A DNA stretch of 64,000 nucleotides, taken from assembly GCF_001423585.1 (NCBI RefSeq), contig NZ_LMOP01000008.1:1625118-1689117 (forward strand), in the 5' to 3' direction. This document shows, piece after piece, positions 43,568 to 50,766 of this stretch. A program made the translations under genes and the position numbers. The notes beneath the pieces are model-generated. The model did no database searches, was not told the DNA's origin, and worked only from the letters and a program-made list of their open reading frames with translations. Source of the DNA: Xanthomonas sp. Leaf148 (GTDB taxonomy: Bacteria; Pseudomonadota; Gammaproteobacteria; Xanthomonadales; Xanthomonadaceae). Within the stretch, counting starts at the first letter, position 1. Every line of letters begins with the position of its first letter.

Positions 43568-44752
43568 ATGCTCAAATCGCTTTGCCTGTCCGTTGCGTGT
43601 CTGCTCTTGCTGGTGGCGTGCGAACGCAGCGCGACGTCTGCCGATGCCGGGGCGGCACAGCAAAACAATGCCGGGCAGGCGGGCGATGGCGACCATATGG
43701 TGTCGGTGGATACGCCCGAGCCGGTGGCGCCGCCGCCACGTCCGCGCGCGCAGGCGGGCGAGGTAGGTTGGCCGCAGGCACAGCTGGAATCGGGCCAGGC
43801 GTGGATCAGTTGCGCCACCGATTACAGCAAGGAGGCCGGCGACGGCACGCTGCTGCCGGCACTGGATCGGGCCAGCGTGGAGGCGGCGCTGGCGCCGTGC
43901 CGCGAGACCGGGCTGGTGCGGGTGCGCTACGCGGGCAAGATCAATGCCGGCTTCGCTGCGCTGGTCTGGCGCCTGGCGGCGGTGGCCGAACAACTGCGGT
44001 TGCCGCATCGCATTGTGGATCTGGATTCCAGCGGCGGGCAGGTCGAGGCGGCGATCCGCGCCGGCGACACCATTGGCGAATCCAATTGGACCATCTGGGT
44101 GCGCGAGGGTTCGGTCTGCCACAGCGCCTGCGTGTTCGTGCTGGCGGCCGGCGATAACCGCCTGGTGGCTGGCAAGGTCGGCATCCACCGGATGATGCGG
44201 ATCAGCTCCAAGGCGACGTCGCGCGCAGAGCTCAATCGCGAATTGCGCGAGGTCTACGGCAACGTCAAGGATTATCTGGAGCGCAACGGTGTGGCAGTGG
44301 CGGTGGCCGATCTGATGATGACCGTGCCTAACCGCAGCCTGCGGCTGCTGACGATGGAAGAACTGCGGGAGTACGGTTTGGACGGCACCAATGCCGTACA
44401 GGACGACCTGGAGCGCATCCGGCAGATGCGCAAATGCGGCGATGCGTTTGTGCGCCGCAAGGATGCGTTCCTGGTGGCGTTCGATCAAAAGTGCAAAGGC
44501 GAGGGCGCAGATCTGGATGCGGTCAACGCCTGCGGCCTGGCGCTGAAGCAGCGCTTCGGTTTTCCGGATGCGGCTTGCCCGGAAGAAAGCCCGCTGGCCG
44601 AGACCGATGCCGCCGCCTTGCCGGCAACCCCGGCGGCCGAGACGCAGACCGGTTCCGCAGCGGATGAGCGACCACCGACAGAACCGAGCGCCGCCGCGGC
44701 GCCGGATGCCGCAGAGACGGAGCCTTCGACGCCCGCGCACGCCGAAGGCTGA
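43568..44752 (+). CDS. ClpP-fold periplasmic lipoprotein (COG3904-like), hypothetical
   Basis: A 394-residue protein starting with a lipoprotein signal (CLLLLVAC, Cys18). A Pro/Ala-rich linker (about 20-65) leads to a domain that resembles the ClpP/crotonase-type fold of predicted periplasmic proteins. It contains RIVDLDSSGGQVEAAIRAGD, the candidate nucleophile Ser in VCHSACVFVLAAG and a His in VGIHRMM. Those are the places where ClpP-like Ser and His would be. The C terminus (about 340-394) is again low-complexity, rich in Ala, Glu, Pro and Thr. No partner or substrate is known. Annotation as a protease would be speculative. Confidence 0.75.
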   Translation: MLKSLCLSVACLLLLVACERSATSADAGAAQQNNAGQAGDGDHMVSVDTPEPVAPPPRPRAQAGEVGWPQAQLESGQAWISCATDYSKEAGDGTLLPALDRASVEAALAPCRETGLVRVRYAGKINAGFAALVWRLAAVAEQLRLPHRIVDLDSSGGQVEAAIRAGDTIGESNWTIWVREGSVCHSACVFVLAAGDNRLVAGKVGIHRMMRISSKATSRAELNRELREVYGNVKDYLERNGVAVAVADLMMTVPNRSLRLLTMEELREYGLDGTNAVQDDLERIRQMRKCGDAFVRRKDAFLVAFDQKCKGEGADLDAVNACGLALKQRFGFPDAACPEESPLAETDAAALPATPAAETQTGSAADERPPTEPSAAAAPDAAETEPSTPAHAEG

Positions 44753-44830
44753 GGGCGGCGTCAAGTTTCACGCGTATCGCACTGCGCGCTGCCTATCGTC
44801 GCCCCATCACAACCGGGCCGGGGGGGCACT

Positions 44831-45085
44831 ATGCGAGGCAAGACCAAGGGCGTTGTACTGGCGTATCTGCCATCGGCGTTGCTGGTGCTGGTGGGCTTCG
44901 GCGTGGCTGAGCTGCTACGCGTTGCTGCCACCGCACTGCATGCGCAATGGCCGGCCACGCTGGGGATGTGGCTGAGTCTGGCGGCGCTGGTTGCGGCCAT
45001 CGCACGCGCGTTCTGGGTCAGCTGGCGCCTGTGGCGCCCGCGCGGCGTGGCTGCCGTGCCGCCTGCTCCCGGCGGAGAGCTCTAG
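44831..45085 (+). CDS. Small two-helix membrane protein, hypothetical
   Basis: An 84-residue protein with two predicted membrane helices (about residues 9-33, LAYLPSALLVLVGFGVAELL, and 43-65, TLGMWLSLAALVAAIARAF) and a basic, Pro-rich C-terminal tail. The ATG follows a G-rich stretch that can act as a ribosome site. No family is recognised. Confidence 0.6.
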   Translation: MRGKTKGVVLAYLPSALLVLVGFGVAELLRVAATALHAQWPATLGMWLSLAALVAAIARAFWVSWRLWRPRGVAAVPPAPGGEL

Positions 45086-45353
45086 CGATTCGATCCAGGC
45101 CGACCGACCCTGCTTGCGGGTGGGTGCCGCGTTGATGGCGCGGTCCGCACTGGCTGCGCAGGTTCGACTCGCCTTCTGCTATGGCCCCACGGCGCGGTTA
45201 CACGCCAACGCGACAGTGCCGTCCGGATCATGCAGTCAGCCGCTCCCGTCCGGATCGCGCGCCGCTTGTGTTGCGCAGGTCCCGCCATAGACTGCGCTAC
45301 CCGCCGCAATGTGTGCGGTCCATCTCTTTCCAACCCGTTCAAGGTGCTGTCCC

Positions 45354-45893
45354 ATGCTCCGTCCTCGTTTGCTTGTCGCGTTGGTGTTGGCTCCAGCGCT
45401 GGCGTTTGCTCAACAACCGCAACCTTCCCGCGCGGCCACTGCCCAGCCGGCGCCCGCGGCACAAAAACCGGCGGCGGGGCAGCCCGTACCAGCGCCCAGC
45501 GCGGCCCAACAGGCGCAGGTCGCCAAGCAGGACGTGGAGATGACCCAGGCCGCCTTGCGCGTGGCGCAGATGGTCGATGCCAACAAGGCCGCTTCGCTGT
45601 GGGACGGTGCGTCCAGCGTGGCCAAGACTGCGGTCAAGCGCGATGCCTTCGTCGCCCAGCTCGCCGGTGAGCGTGCGCGTCTGGGTGCGATGGTCGGGCG
45701 TGGTCAGGGCTCGGTGACGCGGGTGAAGTACGGACCCGGCGCGCAGGTGCCCGAAGGGTTGTACGTCAACGTCAGCTTCCCGACCCGGTTTGCCAACGCG
45801 CCGCAGCCGGTGCGCGAGCTGGTGTCGTTCCGTCTGGACGAAGACAAGACCTGGCGCGTTGCGGGCTACAGCCTGCGCACGGCGGCCAAGTGA
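45354..45893 (+). CDS. DUF4019 domain protein, secreted
   Basis: A 179-residue exported protein of the DUF4019 family. Signal peptide MLRPRLLVALVLAPALAFA, then an Ala/Pro/Gln-rich linker (20-55). The DUF4019 domain follows (about 65-175; ALRVAQMVDANKAASLWDGA and VSFRLDEDKTWRVAGYSLR). The function is unknown. It is followed after 25 bp by a MAPEG gene on the same strand, possibly one operon. Confidence 0.82.
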   Translation: MLRPRLLVALVLAPALAFAQQPQPSRAATAQPAPAAQKPAAGQPVPAPSAAQQAQVAKQDVEMTQAALRVAQMVDANKAASLWDGASSVAKTAVKRDAFVAQLAGERARLGAMVGRGQGSVTRVKYGPGAQVPEGLYVNVSFPTRFANAPQPVRELVSFRLDEDKTWRVAGYSLRTAAK

Positions 45894-45918
45894 TGCGGCA
45901 GCCCACCAGGAAATTTGC

Positions 45919-46320
45919 ATGCAACTGACTATCGAACTGCAGATGTTGGGCTGGGCCATGGTGCTCGGGCTGGTACAGCTGCTGGCTGCATCGGTCAGCA
46001 TGACCGCGCAGCGCGGCACCAAATGGAATGCCAGTCCGCGCGATGGCGATGCCAAGCCGTTGACCGGCGTCGCCGCACGGCTGGATCGCGCGTTTCGCAA
46101 CTATCTGGAAACCTTTCCGATCTTTGCCGCAGCGGTGCTGGCGGTGACCGTAGCCGGTCGCACCAATGCGGAAACCGCCTTGGGCGTGCAGCTGTATCTG
46201 TGGGCGCGCGTGGCGTACGTGCCGGTTTATGCGGCCGGTATCCCCTATCTGCGCAGCGCAATCTGGGTGGTGTCGTTCTGGGGCATCGTCAAGCTGGTAC
46301 GCGCGCTGCTGGGTTGGTAA
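45919..46320 (+). CDS. MAPEG family membrane protein
   Basis: A 133-residue protein with four predicted helices, matching the MAPEG family (membrane-associated proteins in eicosanoid and glutathione metabolism). The conserved Arg-Ala-x-x-N-x-x-E motif is present as LDRAFRNYLETFPIF. Bacterial members are thought to be glutathione-dependent, but the activity here is unknown. The ATG at 45919 follows AGGAA. Confidence 0.88.
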   Translation: MQLTIELQMLGWAMVLGLVQLLAASVSMTAQRGTKWNASPRDGDAKPLTGVAARLDRAFRNYLETFPIFAAAVLAVTVAGRTNAETALGVQLYLWARVAYVPVYAAGIPYLRSAIWVVSFWGIVKLVRALLGW

Positions 46321-46529
46321 GGCATTACGGTTCTGGCGCGTGCACGCTTGCCGTGCATGGCGCTTGATCCCGATCGAGCGCCGCGTCGCGCGTTGGCTCC
46401 AGACTGGGTGCATCGGCGGTAGCCGGTACGCAGCATGCAATCGCTGGATGTCGTCATCCGCCGTTTTTAGACGGGCATGAGCATGCAAGTGGGCAGGCGC
46501 TACAAGCACGGCCGCCGCACTGGAACGCA

Positions 46530-46850
46530 TCAGTGCCGCATTTGCACCCGCGCCACGATCGCATCGATCGCCGCCTGCGTATCGCCGTTGCGCATGGCCT
46601 CTTCCAGCAGCGGAATCGTCCAGGCGCACCCTGCATGGGTCAGATGCACGCGCCAATCGCCTCGCCAGCCGTCCAGCTCGTGCAACGCCAGCATGATGCA
46701 ACCGCCACGGTCGGCATGGCCGCCATGGATGGATTGCTCCAGCCAGAACGGGCGCGCCGCGCCGAGTTCGATCGAAAAGACGTAGACGTCGTGCTTCGGA
46801 TCTTCGGAAGACGGCGCGATATTGCGCTGTCCGATCTCGATCACCCTCAT
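46530..46850 (-). CDS. Hypothetical protein coupled to an S4-domain gene
   Basis: A 106-residue soluble protein without a recognised domain. It has coherent, charged sequence ([40 protein letters not shown]) and no signal peptide. The ATG (46850-46848) overlaps the TGA of the upstream S4-domain gene as ATGA, good evidence that it is real and co-translated. The function is unknown. Confidence 0.7.
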   Translation of the reverse strand: MRVIEIGQRNIAPSSEDPKHDVYVFSIELGAARPFWLEQSIHGGHADRGGCIMLALHELDGWRGDWRVHLTHAGCAWTIPLLEEAMRNGDTQAAIDAIVARVQMRH

Positions 46851-47089
46851 TCGTCGGACTCGGACTCGGGGTCCATGGCCATGACGCGAATTTCCACGTC
46901 GTCCAGTTGCACGAGCTGACCGGGGCGGATCTTCGCGGTCTTGCGCAGCTCCTGCACGCCATCGACGCTGACCGCGCCGCTGGCGACGATGGCCTTGCCC
47001 TGGCCGCCGCTATCGGCAATGCCGGCCAGCTTGAGCAACTGATTGAGTTCGATGTACTCGCCGTCCAGGTCGAATTCCAGGAATTGCAT
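46847..47089 (-). CDS. S4-domain RNA-binding protein (YbcJ-like)
   Basis: An 80-residue protein made of one S4 RNA-binding fold (about residues 12-70; IELNQLLKLAGIADSGGQGK and VSVDGVQELRKTAKIRPGQL) with an acidic tail (MDPESESDE). It resembles E. coli YbcJ in size and layout. It probably binds structured RNA; the target is unknown. It overlaps the next gene by four bases. Confidence 0.88.
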   Translation of the reverse strand: MQFLEFDLDGEYIELNQLLKLAGIADSGGQGKAIVASGAVSVDGVQELRKTAKIRPGQLVQLDDVEIRVMAMDPESESDE

Positions 47090-47240
47090 GCTGCACTCGG
47101 TCGAAAAAGAAACCGATTATCCGCCCGGAGCCGCCGCCGGCACCACCATGCGCAAGCCCGCACCAGACACATGGCTGCGCGCAGGCGGCCGCAGCGCGCT
47201 GCCACCTTGCGGGCGATGCCGGCGTCGACAGAGTGGCCGC

Positions 47241-47888
47241 CTACTCGCGGCGAAACCGCGCAATCTCCTCCAGCAGGCGCTGCGCGCGGGTCAGGCTGCC
47301 ACCGGCATGCGCATCGTCGATGCGGTCCAGCCAGGGGTGCTGTGCGCGCTGCAGCCGCCGATAGCCGTACCAGGTGCCGAAGGCGCCCATCACGCCCACC
47401 AGCACGTTGAGCAGCAGCCAGACGTGCGGCAGTGTGGTGCCAGTGAGGCTGCGCCAGGCGCTGTCGGCGACGGCCACCCAGAGCACCCAGAACGCGATGC
47501 CCAACCACGGCGCGACGCGCGTGCGCCAACGCCGCAGCTGGGCGAGTGCTTGTTGCGTCTGGACCAGCGGCCCGGCGAAATCCAGTTGCGACAGCAGCTG
47601 CAATTGACGGCTCGCCGAGAGCGCCAGCGCCACGCACCATAGCTGCAGCAGCACGCCGCCGATGATGGCCGCAACTTGATGGGGTTCTCCCAGCCAGCCA
47701 CGAACAAACACAAGGCTCAGTGCCAGTGCACACACGAGCTGTGCCACCTGGCGCCACCACAGCGGGCGCAGGCTGGCATGCGCTGCATCGCTGCGGATGG
47801 CGCCGAGCAGGCGATGCATGTCTGCGGCCTGGCGATCCAATCGGTGTTCCAGGGCGTGCCAGGAGTGTTGCATGTCGTCGAGTTCCAT
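47241..47888 (-). CDS. Membrane protein linked to ECF sigma factor, putative anti-sigma
   Basis: A 215-residue protein. The N-terminal cytoplasmic segment (about 1-45, MELDDMQHSWHALEHRLDRQ) is helical and charged. Four predicted membrane helices follow (about 47-65, 70-90, 122-142 and 150-170) and then a short C-terminal tail. It starts 23 bp after the ECF sigma gene. It has no zinc-binding anti-sigma motif (HxxxCxxC), so it is not a classical ZAS protein. Its position makes it the likely partner or inhibitor of the sigma factor; this is inferred from context only. Confidence 0.72.
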   Translation of the reverse strand: MELDDMQHSWHALEHRLDRQAADMHRLLGAIRSDAAHASLRPLWWRQVAQLVCALALSLVFVRGWLGEPHQVAAIIGGVLLQLWCVALALSASRQLQLLSQLDFAGPLVQTQQALAQLRRWRTRVAPWLGIAFWVLWVAVADSAWRSLTGTTLPHVWLLLNVLVGVMGAFGTWYGYRRLQRAQHPWLDRIDDAHAGGSLTRAQRLLEEIARFRRE

Positions 47889-47911
47889 TGCGGCTCCGGT
47901 GGTGTCTTGGG

Positions 47912-48406
47912 TCAAAGTTCGTTGCGGATGCGCGCCTTCAGGCGGCTGAGTTTTGTGGCGACGTTGGTTTCGCTGATGCCGAGCACCTCGGCGATCTCGC
48001 GGTAGCGGTGGTCGTCCAGATAGAGCAGCAGCAAGGCGCGCTCCAGCGTGGGTAGCTGCGCGATGAAGGCGTATAGCGCGGCGACCTGCTGCTCGCGTGC
48101 GGGGTCGCGCGCCGCCGGGTCCGCGAGTTGGTCCACCACCGCATCCAGGGCGATCGGCGCATCCGGTGCACGGTTGCGGCCGCGCAGGTCGCTGATCGCC
48201 ACATTCAGCGCGATGCGATACATCCAGGTCGAAAAACGCCGGCTGGGGTCGTAACCAGGAAATGCGCGCCACAGCTGGGCCGCGATTTCCTGGGCCAGCT
48301 CGTCGCGGTCGTCGCGATTGCGGCAATAGCTGGCGGCCACCTTCAGCACGATGCCCCGGTGCTGCCCAAGCAGGACACTGAAGCGGGTTTGCAGGTCTGT
48401 ATCCAC
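47912..48406 (-). CDS. ECF-type RNA polymerase sigma factor
   Basis: A 164-residue sigma-70 family member with only regions 2 and 4. Region 2 covers about residues 10-80 (DELAQEIAAQLWRAFPGYDP and RFSTWMYRIALNVAISDLRG) and region 4 about 105-160 (LPTLERALLLLYLDDHRYRE and GISETNVATKLSRLKARI). It starts with GTG at 48406. It is first in a leftward operon with a four-helix membrane protein. The signal it answers to is unknown. Confidence 0.93.
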   Translation of the reverse strand: MDTDLQTRFSVLLGQHRGIVLKVAASYCRNRDDRDELAQEIAAQLWRAFPGYDPSRRFSTWMYRIALNVAISDLRGRNRAPDAPIALDAVVDQLADPAARDPAREQQVAALYAFIAQLPTLERALLLLYLDDHRYREIAEVLGISETNVATKLSRLKARIRNEL

Positions 48407-48500
48407 GGGCTTGGCTCAGGTGCCGGGCAAGGCGGGGAGTGCGTGCCAGGATGATTCGCCGGGGCGGGCGAATCCTCACAACCTGAACAAAACGTCACGA

Positions 48501-48517
48501 CCCTTCGACACGAAGGG
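48501..48517 (+). promoter_or_regulatory. Hairpin upstream of the DEAD-box helicase gene
   Basis: CCCTTCG (48501-48507), ACA, CGAAGGG (48511-48517): a perfect 7-bp stem 66 bases before the start codon. It may lie in the leader RNA; a regulatory role is only a possibility. Confidence 0.3.
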
Positions 48518-48582
48518 GGGTAAGGGCGCACAATACCCTGCTTTGCGCCTGCCGGCTCCGTGCGGCGCCTCCGGAGTTACCC

Positions 48583-50502
48583 ATGACCCAAGAATCTTCC
48601 GCGCCGCTGCTGTTTGCAGACCTCGGCCTCTCGGACGCTGTGATGAAAGCCGTTGCCAACGTTGGCTACGAGTCGCCGTCGCCGATCCAGGCTGCCACCA
48701 TTCCCGCGCTGCTTGCCGGCCGCGACGTCCTCGGCCAGGCGCAGACCGGTACCGGCAAGACCGCCGCGTTCGCGCTGCCGGTGCTGTCCAACGCCGATCT
48801 GAACCAGCTCAAGCCGCAGGCGTTGGTGTTGGCCCCGACCCGCGAACTGGCCATCCAGGTTGCCGAAGCCTTCCAGAAGTATGCCGAAGCCATTCCCGGT
48901 TTCCGCGTGCTGCCCGTCTACGGCGGCCAGCCGTATGCCCAGCAGCTGAGCGCGCTCAAGCGCGGCGTGCATGTGGTGGTGGGTACCCCGGGCCGGGTGA
49001 TCGATCACCTGGATCGCGGCACCCTGGATCTGTCCCAGCTCAAGACGCTGGTGCTGGACGAAGCCGACGAAATGCTGCGCATGGGCTTTATCGACGACGT
49101 CGAAGCCGTGCTGAAGAAGCTGCCGGAAAAGCGCCAGGTGGCGTTGTTCTCGGCCACCATGCCGCCGGCCATTCGCCGTATCGCGCAGACTTACCTGAAG
49201 GACCCGGCCGAAGTCACCATCGCGGCCAAGACCACCACTTCGGCCAACATCCGCCAGCGCTATTGGTGGGTGAGCGGGCTGCACAAGCTGGACGCGCTGA
49301 CCCGCATCCTCGAGGTCGAGCCGTTCGACGGCATGATCATCTTCGCGCGCACCAAGGCCGGTACCGAAGAGCTGGCGCAGAAGCTGCAGGCCCGTGGCCT
49401 GGCCGCGGCTGCCATCAACGGCGACATGCAGCAGGCTGCGCGTGAAAAGACCATTGCCCAGCTCAAGGACGGCAAGCTGGACATCCTGGTCGCCACCGAC
49501 GTGGCCGCTCGCGGCCTGGACGTGGAGCGCGTCAGCCACGTGCTCAATTACGACATCCCGTACGACACCGAAAGCTATGTGCACCGCATCGGTCGTACCG
49601 GTCGTGCCGGCCGTAATGGCGACGCCATTCTGTTCGTCACCCCGCGCGAGAAGGGCATGCTGCGCTCGATCGAACGCGCGACCCGCCAGCCGATCGAAGA
49701 AATGCAGCTGCCGAGCGTGGATGCCGTCAACGACACCCGCGTGGCGCGCTTCATGACCCGCATCACCGAGACGCTGGCCAGTGGCCAGATCGATATGTAC
49801 CGCGATCTGCTGCAGCGCTACGAGGCCGAAAACAACGTGCCGGCGATCGAGATCGCCGCGGCGATGGCCAAGTTGCTGCAGGGCGATGCGCCGTTCCTGC
49901 TGACCCCGCCGGTGCGTGGCGCGCGCGAAGAGTTCACCCCGCAGCGCACCGAGCGTGCCGACCGTGGGGATCGCAGCGACCGCGGCGAGCGTCCGCGTTT
50001 CGAGCCGAAGTTCGAGCGTGGCCCGCGTGCCAACGACGGCGAGCGCGCACCGCGTCCGCCGCGTAGCGAGGACGCCGGCAGCGAGCGTCCGCGTCGTGAC
50101 CCGGCCCCGCGTGGCGAGCCGGAGTTCGGCATGGAGAGCTATCGCATCGAAGTGGGTCACACCCACGGCGTGAAGCCGGCCAACATCGTCGGCGCCATCG
50201 CCAACGAAGCCGGTCTGGAAAGTCGCTACATCGGCCGCATCGATATCCAGGACGATTACTCGATTCTGGATCTGCCGGCCGACATGCCGCGCGAGTTGCT
50301 GACGCACCTGAAGAAGGTTTGGGTCTCCGGCCAGCAGCTCAACATGCGCAAGCTGGAAGAAGGCGAGGCGGCGGCGTCGCCGTCCAAGCCGCGCTTCCCG
50401 CGTGGTGGCAAGCCGTCCGGTCGTCCGAACGGCCCGGGGCGTCCGATGGATCGCGCCGGCGCGCCACACCGTAAGGGTCCGCCCAAGCCGCGCGGCGAGT
50501 AA
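48583..50502 (+). CDS. deaD: ATP-dependent DEAD-box RNA helicase (DeaD/CsdA-like)
   Basis: A 639-residue RNA helicase that unwinds structured RNA in ribosome assembly and RNA decay. Motifs run in order: Q motif (FADLGLSDAVMKAV...), Walker A AQTGTGKT (about residue 53), PTRELA, GG, TPGR, DEAD in VLDEADEML, SAT, then the second RecA domain with HRIGRTGR. A charged Arg/Asp/Glu-rich tract (about 450-510) precedes a DbpA/CsdA-type RNA-binding domain (about 515-595; YRIEVGHTHGVKPANIVGAI). A basic Gly/Pro/Arg tail ends the protein. The C-terminal RNA-binding domain supports DeaD rather than RhlE. Confidence 0.92.
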   Translation: MTQESSAPLLFADLGLSDAVMKAVANVGYESPSPIQAATIPALLAGRDVLGQAQTGTGKTAAFALPVLSNADLNQLKPQALVLAPTRELAIQVAEAFQKYAEAIPGFRVLPVYGGQPYAQQLSALKRGVHVVVGTPGRVIDHLDRGTLDLSQLKTLVLDEADEMLRMGFIDDVEAVLKKLPEKRQVALFSATMPPAIRRIAQTYLKDPAEVTIAAKTTTSANIRQRYWWVSGLHKLDALTRILEVEPFDGMIIFARTKAGTEELAQKLQARGLAAAAINGDMQQAAREKTIAQLKDGKLDILVATDVAARGLDVERVSHVLNYDIPYDTESYVHRIGRTGRAGRNGDAILFVTPREKGMLRSIERATRQPIEEMQLPSVDAVNDTRVARFMTRITETLASGQIDMYRDLLQRYEAENNVPAIEIAAAMAKLLQGDAPFLLTPPVRGAREEFTPQRTERADRGDRSDRGERPRFEPKFERGPRANDGERAPRPPRSEDAGSERPRRDPAPRGEPEFGMESYRIEVGHTHGVKPANIVGAIANEAGLESRYIGRIDIQDDYSILDLPADMPRELLTHLKKVWVSGQQLNMRKLEEGEAAASPSKPRFPRGGKPSGRPNGPGRPMDRAGAPHRKGPPKPRGE

Positions 50503-50766
50503 GCCCCGCTGACAATCGGCTGCGCGGCGAAGCGCGGACGCAGCCGGTGTCAGTGCCGCTATTCCTTTCAAGGCATAGCCTGGCAATGCAAGCAAGCGTG
50601 TCCCGACAGGGACCGCAGACGGCGGATGGTCAGTCAGGCTGACCTTTTCCGCCGGCCGTCCGGCAAACGGACGCCGCCATACAGACTCGGCCATGACGGC
50701 CGCTACTGCCTTCAGGCGCCCACTGGGCGCCTGAATCGCATCGGGCGGCGGTGGACGAGGACGGCA

